Assembly: GCF_000002875.2 (NCBI RefSeq)
Contig: NC_009419.2
Span: 118,433 to 182,432, forward strand
Length of the DNA: 64,000 nucleotides
Reading direction: 5' to 3'
Origin: Leishmania infantum JPCM5
Taxonomy: Eukaryota; Euglenozoa; Kinetoplastea; Trypanosomatida; Trypanosomatidae
Shown here piece after piece: positions 53,429 through 64,000 of this stretch. Positions within the stretch are counted from its first letter, which is position 1; each line of letters starts with the position of its first letter. A program made the translations under genes and the position numbers. The notes below the pieces were generated by a model. The model did no database searches. It worked only from the letters and a program-made list of their open reading frames with translations, and was not told the DNA's origin.

Positions 53429-56400
53429 CCCAGCTAGTGAGTGCACCATCCCCTGCAGCTATATATGTACGCATGCTTATGCCTTTGTCGTAGCGCACTT
53501 TTTGGGGGCATAACGGTGCCACGTGATCGGAGGGAAGAGAGGATCAAGTTTTATTAGCGCAGTGCAAGCGCTACCTGTGTTTTATCTCTTAGTGCTTCTT
53601 TTGATCTCCGTATTCCTTTGAGAAGGGGCCCTAGTGACATCATGGCCCGCACCCCACCCACCCCCTCTCTCTCTGCTTTTCGTGTTTCTTTTCTATTCGA
53701 CTTGGAGAACTCTTGAGCCTCGCTCTTTGTTGTGTCGTTGTCTGCTCTGCCACTCATCACATTATCCTTTTTTTTTCTGCTCGCTGTCTTGCTGATCTTT
53801 CTGCGCTCGACATTTTTTTTCGCCCCTACGCAGTGCTGCCAAAAGACATCCGGCCAACTCAAAGTGAGCAGAACAAAGAGAGAGAGTGACGAAACGAAAA
53901 AAAGTGGCCGTGGACCCCTCATTCTTGTTTCCGTTTTACCGCAGGCTCTTGCGCGCGTTGTAGTAGGCCAAGACTGTGCGCTTTCCTCTGCAGCGGTTCG
54001 CCATTCTCTTCGGTCCTCCACTCTCTCCCGCCTTCTTGCCCCACCTCACGTCCCTTCCTTGTGTGGGGGGGGGGCTCGGTCTCACCATTTTCGTTGCTGC
54101 CGCAATGAGCACTTCTATCACCCGCGCTTCCCCTGTGCTCCTCTCCTCCCAGCATCTATCTTCTTGCCGTTGTCTCTTTGACTTTGCACATCCATATTCG
54201 CTGAGAGAACATAACGTGTGCACCGCGACCACCATACGCGGACAGAAGAGTGCATCTATGCGTTGTGGTTGTCTTGTGCTCACCTCATCGGCTTGCCCTC
54301 CTGATCTTTCCGTCGCTCCGTGGTTTTGCTTACCCTGCAGCCCGTTTTTCTCATCCTTGAGAGACCCCAGCACCTGCCCAACCCTTAGCGCGTCTCACCT
54401 CCCCCCTCCTTCCCTTCTCTTCCACGCTCGCTTTTGACTCCTGCGTCTCATCCTCTTCCGACTCGCTGAAGGAACTCGCCGTCGCATAGCTGTCTCTGAC
54501 CTCCCACGATCTACCACCACTTCTTAGGCACCCGCTTCACGTTATTTCCTTCTCCGTCGGCTACCTTCTGGAAGGATGACATTCAGTGCTTGCTGACGCG
54601 TGCAGGTGCTTTCAGAGAAGCGGAGACGCGCACCTTTCCTCTGTTGTTGTTCGCCACTACTGCATACTCGAATTTGAAGGAAGACGCATAGCGCAGGGCT
54701 GTGCTGCCGCTTTTTTGTTGCTGTGCTTCGTCGTGTTCGGAAATGGAGGAGGTAGCGTCAGCACCACCACACAGACAGACAGGGGCGAAGGAAGAAGGCA
54801 AGTTAAGGATGGCGTGGAACGGGGGAAGGAGACGCGTAGTTCTCGCGCCAAAACAAAGCGTTGCAAGCTGAAGAAGAGTGGCATCGTAATAAGCCACACC
54901 GTTAGTTCTCCCGCTTCCGGTTGATTCAGTCGCACGTGCTGTTTTGGACGTGCCTCTCTCTCACGTTGTCTGCGGCATTTTTGGCCCTTTTTTGTTTCGC
55001 TGCTCGCTATATCGTACAGCGCCGCTTACGGCCCCCATGCATTCAAAAGTGTTTCCTCTCATCCCCAGCGCGGGCCTCGCCCACCTTGCCCGTGACGGCA
55101 CAAGGTCTGCACCCGAAACGAGTCCATCGGCGGGGACGAGATGTCAACGGACAGACGAGAGCCGTCAAATGAGACAAAAGGAGGTGCAACCAAAGGAGGA
55201 GCAAAGAATCGAGAAAAGAATGTGCACACGTCTCCGAGGATGGGTGTATGCCTTTCCCTCCGCACGGTCTCCTGCATCCCTACTTGCGCACCGACGAGAA
55301 ACGCCTCCTCTCTCTTCTCCCTCTTCATCGTTGCGCCCCCTCCCCTTCCCCACGCCCCTTACTCACCCTCATTTCTTCCACTTCCTGTTGGTGCCACGCC
55401 GCTCCTCTGCCTGCCTCACCTTGAAACACGATTGCCCGTGCATACACCCAATCACCTAACGGCCCACCTCGACGCGCGCACCCTCGTCAACATCAGATCC
55501 TTCTTTTTTCTATAAAAAATAAAAAAAGGAAGTACAGAAGAGACGGAACAACAGAGGAATAACTTTTAAAGCGCTCATACGAGGGCAACGAACCTCCCTT
55601 CCCACCCCACCCCTTGCAGCGTTCTCCATTCTGCCCCTCTTCACTCTTGCCGAACACGAAAGGAACTTAGACAGATTTGGTGGCTGGAAGCTGTGCAGAA
55701 GGGTGCTGCCACTCACACCTGCGAGAGGGAAAAGGGAAGAGAAGACGCGCTTCTGTGAAAAAGCGAGCAACACGCAGAGCCACCTGGCCGTTGCCACTGC
55801 TGCTGCTTGTCCTATCTAGCCACCCCGCTGCTCCTTCCTTGCCCCTCCATCAGCCCTCAACTCCGCGTACGTTTAGAATTAACCGCTTCCCATCCCCTGG
55901 CTTTTTTTTCACATATCACCGCCGTTCCGATTCTTTGTTTGTCATTTCATTTTTTTTTTAATTGGCAACTCTTACTCTGCCCAATATCATCCTCTGCTCA
56001 TCTTCCGCCCTCCCCCTTCTCGCCGCGCATCTCTCTCTCTCTTTCTTATTCGTTGATTTATACGCGCGCACACACACGCTCGTCTTTTTTTTCTCGCTTC
56101 TGCTCTTTTTTTTTCATTGTGCGGGTGTTCTGTCTTTGCGTACTCCTTTCAGTCTAGGCCCGACGTCTGTTAAGTGAGTTTTCACCCCCGTGTGTGTGTG
56201 TCGTGATCATAATTTCCTCTTTCTTTTTTTTCTTCTCGCTGTCTCGTCAGCTGCACCCAGAGGCGTCTCACGTACTTCTTTTTTCTTGTGCCTCATCTTG
56301 TCGGCTTAGCTTGAGAGCGAAAAGCATCCTCGCTTGTGTGCATCTTCGTCTCTCTGTGTTCTTGTCGCGTGCGTGTATGTGTGGGCTTGTGGCTCGTTAA

Positions 56401-58739
56401 TTTCTTGTTTGTGTCTCGCATCGCCTCCTTTCATCGCGTGTGTGCGTGCTCCGCTCTTATTTCCTTCTCCGAGTTCTCTCGTGTGTTTCGTTGCGTTTCC
56501 AGTGGCGCTTCTCTCGCCTACACACATATACACATATATTTTGTATTGCCCGCGACCGCGACGGTGTGCTTGGGGCGAGTGCAGCCAGCGTCTAGGTAAG
56601 TCGAGAACGCAGAAACCGACGGGGAACGACCGAGGAGAAACTCAAGAAACGAAGCCGAGTCAATAGTCTGACGGTTGTAGAGAAAAAGAGGCAGCGTAGT
56701 ACGAAGAGACGCAGACGAAGAGACAGCCAGTCAAGTTAGAGGGCACATTGTCATTAACGTGCACGTGCCCAGTCAGGTCTCTCATCGGCTTACGCACCCA
56801 TTCATCCGTTCGTAAAGGTACACGCACCTACCCACCTCACCTCCCCACGTAAAGTCATCTTTTCTTATGTTTGTTCGCTTCTGTCGCCTGCCGCCCTCCC
56901 CCTCCCCCTCCCGTGGCATTCGTACCTTTTTCGACTTTCTTGTTTCTGTTCGTCCCTCTCCCTGTGCGCGTGTGTGCTGTGTTGTGTTGGGTTGGATTTG
57001 CGTGGTACCGTCGTAACTTGTCCTCTTGTTTCTCTGGATTTTTTTTCTCGGCTCCTCGTCATTCTAAGAGTGGCCCCTCTCCTCTCTTCTTTTTTTTTAT
57101 CGCTTCTCTTTACTTTTTCTGATCCTTCGAAGTACGCGCTCTTGTTGGCATTGTCTCTGTTTCCGCGTCTCTCCTCCCCTCCCCCCCCCGCCCACCCGCC
57201 GCCCCACCCAAACACGCTCCTCCTCCTCCTGCTTTCTTAGCTTGTGTTCGCGCGTTTGTCTCTGGTAGGGTTTGCCACTTCGGTTCGTTGTTGTCCGTCT
57301 TTGTCGGGCGTTGCGTGTGTGCGTGTATGTGCGAGCGAATCAGTGCTGCAAAGAAAAAAACGAAGAAGAAGCGTTTGATAGAGGCCTTCATCTTCGATTT
57401 AGCCCCACCCCACCCCACCCACCCACCCACCCGCCCCCGTGACACTCGAAATCACAGCAGCGAAAAAAAAAAGGAACGAGAGCGAGAAGAGTGTCCGAAG
57501 CATACACGCGTGCAAACACAAGGGCCGCATCCCGCTCTCCTCTCCTCCTCCCTCCGGCAATCAAGGCAATCGGAAAAAAAAAGTAAGACGCAACTTACCT
57601 CCGCGAAGGGTGCAACTTTCTTTGTGTTTCTTACTCCTATTTAGAGCATTGTTGTTAACTTGTTTGGTCTTCGTAGCGGCCCCTCTCCCCTCTCTCCTCC
57701 TCCACGCCTTTTTCTCTTGATCTCTCACGTATGCTCTAGGAGCAACCCTCCATCCTACCCTGCCCCAATTTCCTTCCCTTCCCTTCTTCGTCTTCGAACC
57801 CTGCACACGCGGAGTGCAGGTTGGTGTCTCCGTTTTCTGTTCAGCTCTTTTTGGCCTGTGTTCATTGCAACCAAATACCACCTTTACTGCGCTCCCCACA
57901 CGTTTCCCACCACCACCTTTCGAGTGCTTCGCTCGCACTACAACATTGTACTTTTTTTGCCTGCCTGCGTGGTTATCTTTCTCTCGTTTCACTCTTTTTC
58001 GTTCACGCCTTCTCTTCCGCACATCCCTCTCCTGTTCTCTCTCTGCCCCCCCCCCTTCCCCTCCCCTGCTTCGACGAACGACGCACCTCATACACGTCTC
58101 CATAGTTGTGCTAGTTGTTGCTCTCTTTTTCTGTGTTGCTTTCTATTCCCGCTTTCATCTTACTTTTTTTTATTTTGGCTTTGGTTCTCCTAGCTGTTCA
58201 TTGCCCGCCCCCCGCCCCTCCTCTCCTCTCCTCTTTTTTGCTCAGCGGAAGAGTTATCCTGTTTTATTATTATTATTTCCCTCCCACTCACTCCCCCCTT
58301 TCCCTTCCTCTGTGCGTGTGTGTGTGTGTGCAGGGTTCATGCTTGTGTGGAGTGTCTGCACCTCGTCTCCGTGCAACCCCTCTTCTTGTGTCCCCCCCTC
58401 CACCCCCGTCCCGGGACCACTGCAGGAGCACCACTGATTTTCTTTTTTTTGTTTGGAGACGCTTAATTTGTTGTTGCTTGCTTCTTTTTGTTTCGCCTTC
58501 AAGAGGTCTTCGCACTTCCCACGAACTTTTTTCATAAAAAAAACTTAAAACGAATTTCATCGGCAACGCTCGTACAAGCGGCAGCAAAACAAATCACTGG
58601 TAGGCGAACGAGTAGACACACACACACACACTCACACGCACAAACGTAGCGGTTCCTCTTTATTCAGACATCCACAACAGCTCAAAGAGCGATTTCCGCA
58701 TTCAAGGAGGCGCGCTTGTGAATTGCGGCTTTTTTCTTT

Positions 58740-58779
58740 CTGATTTTCTTGGTTGTTGGAGCTTTTCAGAGTCGCTATC
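58740..58779 (+). promoter_or_regulatory. Probable spliced-leader acceptor of the second PPG gene
   Basis: A T-rich tract (about 58727-58776) ends in TTTTCAG with the AG at 58778-58779, giving a very short leader of about 17 nt before ATG 58797. The arrangement closely resembles that of the upstream PPG gene and supports this start codon. Confidence 0.5.
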
Positions 58780-58796
58780 AGAAGCGTTTTAGGATC

Positions 58797-61700
58797 ATGA
58801 CGCTCCAGCACCTCCTCGCTCAAGGGGCGCGTCGCACGCCGAAGCGGCAATGGCACCCTGCGGTGCCCGGGCTGATGATAGTAGCCGTTACTGTTCTGGC
58901 TAGCTTCGTTAGCGGTGTCACAGCAGCACCCCCACCCATTATGGGTGGGAAACCTGCCGTCCTCATAGAGAAGGTAGTCGACTGCACCGGGCGTGACACC
59001 ATCCCGTTTTATACAGTCGAACAGCAGGCGAACACGTTGGCGTTCCTGGCTGAGTTCCCCTACACTATCGCCGCTCTCAGCAAGACGTGGGTGTGCCGTA
59101 ACTTCTGCGAGTGGGATGGCGTGCATTGCACTGCGGAGGGTGTTGAGGTGCGCCTTGGTTCACGACAACTTGTCGGCCGGCTGCCAGAGGTGCCCACGGC
59201 CGTAGATGTCGAGCAGGTGATGGTAACGCGCTTCGCTGTCGAGGGCGAAGGCGATGGCATCAAGAGTCAGCTGCCAGAGAGCTGGAGGAAACTCGAGCAG
59301 CTCAAGTCTCTGGAGCTCAGTCTAGACTACAGATCGTCTGCCTCGAAATCATCTGAAGTCCAGAATACCGTCCGCACGGTGAGAACTATTACTGGCACCG
59401 CCAGTAGAACGGAACTGGACAGGTGCTTCATTCCCCGCAACGCGGAAAACGTGTCACTCTACAGCAACCGCATGAGTGGAACCCTTCCACCTCATCTGCC
59501 CATCTGTAATCCGAAGATGAAGTACCTTTACCTCCATAATAACACCGGTCTCGAAGGAACCATCCCGAAAGAATGGGGGAGCTGGACTAGTCTCCAAATT
59601 ATCAATATTGAGCTCACAAACTTGTGCGGCTGCCCTCCAAAGGAGTGGGCTACCTTCAACCCCTCAGTCATAGTTCTAGCGGAGGACAGAATAACCAACC
59701 CAGATCTCTGCAAGGTAAGCTGCAAGGACAGCAGCAGCAGCAGCAGCAGCAGCAGCCGTGAGCTGGAGTGTGATGGCCCCATTCCGTTTTACACACCAAC
59801 TCAGCAAGCGCACACGCGGAACTTCCTTGAGGCGTTCAAGTACACAATTACAGACTTGCAGCCTCTGTGGACGTGCACGAACTTCTGTGTCTGGGAGTAT
59901 GTGCACTGCACGCCTGCGGGTGTGGCAGTGGAGATCACTGGAACAGAGTTTTTCGGTTCTGTTCCGGAGGTGCCTGCCGATGTGAACCCGTCGGAGGTGG
60001 TGGTAAGCAAGCTTGATTTCAGTCATAGCGGGTGGGTGGAGGGCGAGTATCCCAGTAGCTGGGCTTTACTGACGTCCCTGCAGAACGTATCCTTTGCATA
60101 CACTTCGATGTGGGGAACGCTGCCTTCCCACTGGAGTTCCATGTCCGCGCTGAAGTACCTCGATTTAAGCTTCACGTGGACAGACGGTAGGTTTCCCGAG
60201 AGCTGGAGCCGCTTAGCGAACCTGGAGGTGCTCCGACTGGTGCACCTCACAATTCCCGATCGCCTGCCGGCCTCGTGGAGCAGCATGAGCGCGTTGCGGG
60301 AGCTCGACCTCGACAGCACCAGCACCTCCGGCACCCTACCCCCCTCATGGGGCGCCCTCAAGAACCTAGAGAAGCTCTCCCTGTCCAACAACAACATTGA
60401 CGCAATCTTACCAGCAGAGTGGAGCTCGCTAACGCGGCTGCGAATCCTGCATCTGCATCATAACCAGCTTTCCGGGTCCATCCCGGAAATCTACAATGCT
60501 ATGTCCACCCTCACCCGCGTCAGCCTGGAGATCAACCGATTCTGCGGCTGCCTCCCAAGCACGTGGGCCGCAAAGAACGGTGTGTCTATGACGATCACCG
60601 CTCAAACGGAGCTACTCGCTCCTGCCTGCGCGACAGAAAACGCTTGCAAACCAGAGACTGAATTCAGCAGCAGCTCTGCGCCGTCGGCGTCGTCGTCTGC
60701 GCCGTCCAGCAGCAGCTCCGCGCCGTCGGCGTCCTCGTCGTCTGCGCCGTCCAGCAGCAGCTCCGCACCGTCGGCGTCCTCGTCGTCTGCGCCGTCCAGC
60801 AGCAGCTCCGCGCCGTCAGTGTCCTCGTCGTCTGCGCCGTCCAGCAGCAGCTCCGCGCCGTCAGCGTCCTCGTCGTCTGCGCCGTCCAGCAGCAGCTCCG
60901 TGCCGTCAGCGTCGTCGTCGTCTGCGCCGTCCAGCAGCAGCTCCGCGCCGTCGGCGTCGTCGTCGTCTGCGCCGTCCAGCAGCAGCTCCGCGCCGTCGGC
61001 GTCCTCGTCGTCTGCGCCGTCCAGCAGCAGCTCCACACCGTCGGCGTCCTCGTCGTCTGCGCCGTCCAGCAGCAGCTCCGCGCCGTCAGCGTCCTCGTCG
61101 TCTGCGCCGTCCAGCAGCAGCTCCGCGCCGTCGGCGTCCTCGTCGTCTGCGCCGTCCAGCAGCAGCTCCGCGCCGTCGGCGTCGTCGTCGTCTGCGCCGT
61201 CCAGCAGCAGCTCCGCGCCGTCGGCGTCGTCGTCGTCTGCGCCGTCCAGCAGCAGCTCCGCGCCGTCGGCGTCCTCGTCGTCTGCGCCGTCCAGCAGCAG
61301 CTCCGCGCCGTCGGCGTCCTCGTCGTCTGCGCCGTCCAGCAGCAGCTCCGCGCCGTCGGCGTCGTCGTCGTCTGCGCCGTCCAGCAGCAGCTCCGCGCCG
61401 TCGGCGTCGTCGTCGTCTGCGCCGTCCAGCAGCAGCTCCGCGCCGTCGGCGTCCTCGTCGTCTGCGCCGTCCAGCAGCAGCTCCGCGCCGTCGGCGTCCT
61501 CGTCGTCTGCGCCGTCCAGCAGCAGCTCCGCGCCGTCGGCGTCCTCGTCGTCTGCGCCGTCCAGCAGCAGCTCCGCGCCGTCGGCGTCCTCGTCGTCTGC
61601 GCCGTCCAGCAGCAGCTCCACACCGTCGGCGTCCTCGTCGTCTGCGCCGTCCAGCAGCAGCTCCGCGCCGTCGGCGTCGTCGTCGTCTGCGCCGTCCAGC

Positions 61701-64000
61701 AGCAGCTCCGCGCCGTCGGCGTCGTCGTCGTCTGCACCGTCCAGCAGCAGCTCCGCGCCGTCAGCGTCCTCGTCGTCTGCGCCGTCCAGCAGCAGCTCCG
61801 CGCCGTCGGCGTCGTCGTCGTCTGCACCGTCCAGCAGCAGCTCCGCGCCGTCAGCGTCCTCGTCGTCTGCACCGTCCAGCAGCAGCTCCGCGCCGTCGGC
61901 GTCCTCGTCGTCTGCGCCGTCCAGCAGCAGCTCCGCGCCGTCGGCGTCGTCGTCGTCTGCGCCGTCCAGCAGCAGCTCCGCGCCGTCGGCGTCCTCGTCG
62001 TCTGCGCCGTCCAGCAGCAGCTCCGCGCCGTCGGCGTCCTCGTCGTCTGCGCCGTCCAGCAGCAGCTCCGCGCCGTCGGCGTCCTCGTCGTCTGCGCCGT
62101 CCAGCAGCAGCTCCGCGCCGTCGGCGTCCTCGTCGTCTGCGCCGTCCAGCAGCAGCTCCGCGCCGTCGGCGTCGTCGTCGTCTGCGCCGTCCAGCAGCAG
62201 CTCCGCGCCGTCGGCGTCGTCGTCGTCTGCGCCGTCCAGCAGCAGCTCCGCGCCGTCGGCGTCGTCGTCGTCTGCGCCGTCCAGCAGCAGCTCCGCGCCG
62301 TCGGCGTCGTCGTCGTCTGCACCGTCCAGCAGCAGCTCCGCGCCGTCGGCGTCGTCGTCGTCTGCGCCGTCCAGCAGCAGCTCCGCGCCGTCGGCGTCGT
62401 CGTCGTCTGCGCCGTCCAGCAGCAGCTCCGCGCCGTCGGCGTCCTCGTCGTCTGCGCCGTCCAGCAGCAGCTCCGCGCCATCGCCGTCGTCGTCGTCTGC
62501 GCCGTCCAGCAGCAGCTCCGCGCCGTCGGCGTCCTCGTCGTCTGCGCCGTCCAGCAGCAGCTCCGCGCCGTCGGCGTCCTCGTCGTCTGCGCCGTCCAGC
62601 AGCAGCTCCGCGCCGTCCAGCAGCAGCTCCGCGCCATCGCCGTCGTCGTCGTCTGCGCCGTCCAGCAGCAGCTCCGCGCCGTCGGCGTCCTCGTCGTCTG
62701 CGCCGTCCAGCAGCAGCTCTGCGCCGTCGGCGTCGTCGTCGTCTGCGCCGTCCAGCAGCAGCTCCGCGCCGTCCAGCAGCAGCTCCGCGCCGTCGGCGTC
62801 GTCGTCGTCTGCACCGTCCAGCAGCAGCTCCGCGCCGTCGGCGTCCTCGTCGTCTGCACCGTCCAGCAGCAGCTCCGCGCCGTCGGCGTCCTCGTCGTCT
62901 GCACCGTCCAGCAGCAGCTCTGCGCCGTCGGCGTCGTCGTCGTCTGCGCCGTCCAGCAGCAGCTCCGCGCCGTCGGCGTCGTCGTCGTCTGCGCCGTCCA
63001 GCAGCAGCTCCGCGCCGTCGGCGTCCTCGTCGTCTGCGCCGTCCAGCAGCAGCTCCGCGCCGTCGGCGTCGTCGTCGTCTGCGCCGTCCAGCAGCAGCTC
63101 CGCGCCGTCGGCGTCGTCGTCGTCTGCGCCGTCCAGCAGCAGCTCCGCGCCGTCGGCGTCCTCGTCGTCTGCGCCGTCCAGCAGCAGCTCCGCGCCGTCG
63201 GCGTCCTCGTCGTCTGCGCCGTCCAGCAGCAGCTCCGCGCCGTCGGCGTCGTCGTCGTCTGCGCCGTCCAGCAGCAGCTCCGCGCCGTCGGCGTCGTCGT
63301 CGTCTGCGCCGTCCAGCAGCAGCTCCGCGCCGTCGGCGTCGTCGTCGTCTGCGCCGTCCAGCAGCAGCTCCGCGCCGTCGGCGTCGTCGTCGTCTGCGCC
63401 GTCCAGCAGCAGCTCCGCGCCGTCGTCGTCCTCGTCGTCTGCGCCGTCCAGCAGCAGCTCCGCGCCGTCGGCGTCGTCGTCGTCTGCGCCGTCCAGCAGC
63501 AGCTCCGCGCCGTCGGCGTCGTCGTCGTCTGCGCCGTCCAGCAGCAGCTCTGCGCCGTCGGCGTCGTCGTCGTCTGCGCCGTCCAGCAGCAGCTCCGCAC
63601 CATCGGCGTCCTCGTCGTCTGCGCCGTCCAGCAGCAGCTCCGCGCCGTCGGCGTCGTCGTCGTCTGCGCCGTCCAGCAGCAGCTCCGCGCCGTCAGCGTC
63701 GTCGTCGTCTGCGCCGTCCAGCAGCAGCTCCGCACCGTCGGCGTCCTCGTCGTCTGCGCCGTCCAGCAGCAGCTCCGCGCCGTCGGCGTCCTCGTCGTCT
63801 GCACCGTCCAGCAGCAGCTCCGCGCCGTCGGCGTCCTCGTCGTCTGCACCGTCCAGCAGCAGCTCCGCGCCGTCGGCGTCGTCGTCGTCTGCGCCGTCCA
63901 GCAGCAGCTCCGCGCCGTCGGCGTCGTCGTCGTCTGCGCCGTCCAGCAGCAGCTCCGCGCCGTCGGCGTCGTCGTCGTCTGCACCGTCCAGCAGCAGCTC
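58797..64000 (+). CDS. PPG: Second proteophosphoglycan (PPG) gene, 5' part, runs off the window
   Basis: ATG 58797 opens a frame that stays open to the window end, about 1734 codons. Residues 1-23 are basic and polar. A hydrophobic signal core at about 24-42 (GLMIVAVTVLASFVSGVTA) follows, an unusually long signal peptide. A diverged first LRR block carries the cap motif WVCRNFCEWDGVHC and GTLPPHLP. A run of nine AGC serine codons (about 59730-59756) links to a second LRR block starting near residue 322. That block is almost identical in DNA to the upstream PPG gene (59763-60664 against 32999-33900). From about 60666 the same 15-residue Ser/Ala/Pro repeats begin. The product should be exported and heavily phosphoglycosylated like other PPGs. 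The 3' end, and so any C-terminal domain or GPI signal, is unseen. No frame break was found in the visible part. Confidence 0.88.
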   Translation, partial: MTLQHLLAQGARRTPKRQWHPAVPGLMIVAVTVLASFVSGVTAAPPPIMGGKPAVLIEKVVDCTGRDTIPFYTVEQQANTLAFLAEFPYTIAALSKTWVCRNFCEWDGVHCTAEGVEVRLGSRQLVGRLPEVPTAVDVEQVMVTRFAVEGEGDGIKSQLPESWRKLEQLKSLELSLDYRSSASKSSEVQNTVRTVRTITGTASRTELDRCFIPRNAENVSLYSNRMSGTLPPHLPICNPKMKYLYLHNNTGLEGTIPKEWGSWTSLQIINIELTNLCGCPPKEWATFNPSVIVLAEDRITNPDLCKVSCKDSSSSSSSSSRELECDGPIPFYTPTQQAHTRNFLEAFKYTITDLQPLWTCTNFCVWEYVHCTPAGVAVEITGTEFFGSVPEVPADVNPSEVVVSKLDFSHSGWVEGEYPSSWALLTSLQNVSFAYTSMWGTLPSHWSSMSALKYLDLSFTWTDGRFPESWSRLANLEVLRLVHLTIPDRLPASWSSMSALRELDLDSTSTSGTLPPSWGALKNLEKLSLSNNNIDAILPAEWSSLTRLRILHLHHNQLSGSIPEIYNAMSTLTRVSLEINRFCGCLPSTWAAKNGVSMTITAQTELLAPACATENACKPETEFSSSSAPSASSSAPSSSSSAPSASSSSAPSSSSSAPSASSSSAPSSSSSAPSVSSSSAPSSSSSAPSASSSSAPSSSSSVPSASSSSAPSSSSSAPSASSSSAPSSSSSAPSASSSSAPSSSSSTPSASSSSAPSSSSSAPSASSSSAPSSSSSAPSASSSSAPSSSSSAPSASSSSAPSSSSSAPSASSSSAPSSSSSAPSASSSSAPSSSSSAPSASSSSAPSSSSSAPSASSSSAPSSSSSAPSASSSSAPSSSSSAPSASSSSAPSSSSSAPSASSSSAPSSSSSAPSASSSSAPSSSSSAPSASSSSAPSSSSSTPSASSSSAPSSSSSAPSASSSSAPSSSSSAPSASSSSAPSSSSSAPSASSSSAPSSSSSAPSASSSSAPSSSSSAPSASSSSAPSSSSSAPSASSSSAPSSSSSAPSASSSSAPSSSSSAPSASSSSAPSSSSSAPSASSSSAPSSSSSAPSASSSSAPSSSSSAPSASSSSAPSSSSSAPSASSSSAPSSSSSAPSASSSSAPSSSSSAPSASSSSAPSSSSSAPSASSSSAPSSSSSAPSASSSSAPSSSSSAPSASSSSAPSSSSSAPSASSSSAPSSSSSAPSPSSSSAPSSSSSAPSASSSSAPSSSSSAPSASSSSAPSSSSSAPSSSSSAPSPSSSSAPSSSSSAPSASSSSAPSSSSSAPSASSSSAPSSSSSAPSSSSSAPSASSSSAPSSSSSAPSASSSSAPSSSSSAPSASSSSAPSSSSSAPSASSSSAPSSSSSAPSASSSSAPSSSSSAPSASSSSAPSSSSSAPSASSSSAPSSSSSAPSASSSSAPSSSSSAPSASSSSAPSSSSSAPSASSSSAPSSSSSAPSASSSSAPSSSSSAPSASSSSAPSSSSSAPSASSSSAPSSSSSAPSASSSSAPSSSSSAPSSSSSSAPSSSSSAPSASSSSAPSSSSSAPSASSSSAPSSSSSAPSASSSSAPSSSSSAPSASSSSAPSSSSSAPSASSSSAPSSSSSAPSASSSSAPSSSSSAPSASSSSAPSSSSSAPSASSSSAPSSSSSAPSASSSSAPSSSSSAPSASSSSAPSSSSSAPSASSSSAPSSSSSAPSASSSSAPSSSS
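59763..60664 (+). repeat. LRR-coding segment duplicated from the upstream PPG gene (or the reverse)
   Basis: This segment aligns without gaps to 32999-33900 at a constant offset of 26764. By eye the first ~490 nt are identical and roughly ten substitutions fall in the rest. The first LRR blocks just upstream of each copy are clearly different, so the high identity starts sharply at the Ser-rich linker. Confidence 0.9.
60666..64000 (+). repeat. Coding minisatellite of the second PPG gene, 45-nt units (array continues beyond the window)
   Basis: The units are the same as in the upstream array, about 74 copies visible. There are 21-nt short units near 62610 and 62770, and one copy lacking a Ser codon near 60690. 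Residue-changing variants include Ala to Thr (61033, 61620), Ala to Val (60900), Pro-Ser-Pro (62480, 62639) and an Ala to Ser change (63425). All visible length variants are multiples of three, so the frame is kept. Confidence 0.93.

Larger units (their letters stand above)
50460..58796. other. Spacer of about 8.3 kb between the two PPG genes
   Basis: No long credible gene. Most of it is pyrimidine-rich DNA with T, C and GT runs, for example T runs near 53185, 53769, 53813 and 55940, and GT runs near 50815 and 58315-58330. Apparent frames up to 307 codons (52160-53083) are Ser/Leu/Phe/Cys-rich and unconvincing. Exceptions are a short ORF at 53273-53428, listed separately, and an island near 51900-52150 without pyrimidine skew. 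Presumably the spacer contains the long 3' UTR of the first PPG transcript and the leader of the second. Confidence 0.65.

Noticed and set aside
58797..58900. Second PPG start placed later, at the Met near 58875 (LMIVAV)
   Set aside because: The Met at 58875 would put the hydrophobic core at the very N-terminus without basic residues; ATG 58797 lies just after the splice acceptor and is the first ATG.

Overview
The window looks like nuclear DNA of a trypanosomatid, most likely Leishmania and probably close to L. major. Every credible gene lies on the + strand. The genes are intron-less and GC-rich, and long pyrimidine-rich, microsatellite-laden intergenic stretches separate them, as expected for polycistronic transcription with spliced-leader trans-splicing. 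The two Ser/Ala/Pro repeat genes carry the 15-residue unit APSASSSSAPSSSSS known from Leishmania proteophosphoglycan (PPG). A HAP2/GCS1 gene lies upstream, which matches my recollection of the chromosome-35 PPG neighbourhood. Start codons were set to ATG throughout, because longer frames opening at GTG or TTG are not credible in this nucleus.

Layout. Positions 3-542 are the 3' end of a PG-rich (STPGR/SHIPPO-like) axonemal-type protein. Positions 2357-4270 and 5414-7225 are two tandem arrestin-like paralogues. Positions 8214-11123 encode the HAP2/GCS1 gamete fusogen. Positions 13518-14489 encode an unrecognised Ser-rich protein. Positions 15683-17001 hold what appears to be a multi-membrane-span gene broken across three frames. 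Positions 21174-26219 encode a 1681-residue Ser/Thr kinase whose kinase domain is split by about 430 inserted residues and which also has EF-hand-like and KA1-like regions.

Positions 31907-50459 hold a giant PPG gene: signal peptide, two leucine-rich-repeat (LRR) blocks, about 15.9 kb of 45-nt repeats, and a third LRR block. One extra base at 48152-48153 breaks the frame. Positions 58797-64000 hold the 5' part of a second PPG gene, which runs off the window inside its own repeat array. About 900 bp of LRR-coding DNA, and at least one block of repeat variants, are almost identical between the two PPG genes, which points to gene conversion or unequal exchange.

How the genes work together. The two PPG genes encode secreted or surface mucin-like backbones whose serines are expected to carry phosphoglycans. 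The other genes (axonemal protein, arrestin-like proteins, fusogen, kinase) look functionally unrelated and share only the transcription unit. I saw no tRNA, rRNA, transposase or CRISPR. The most notable observations are the frame break and array evolution in the PPG locus, the split kinase, the broken membrane-protein gene, and a 51-codon ORF behind a good splice acceptor in the PPG spacer.
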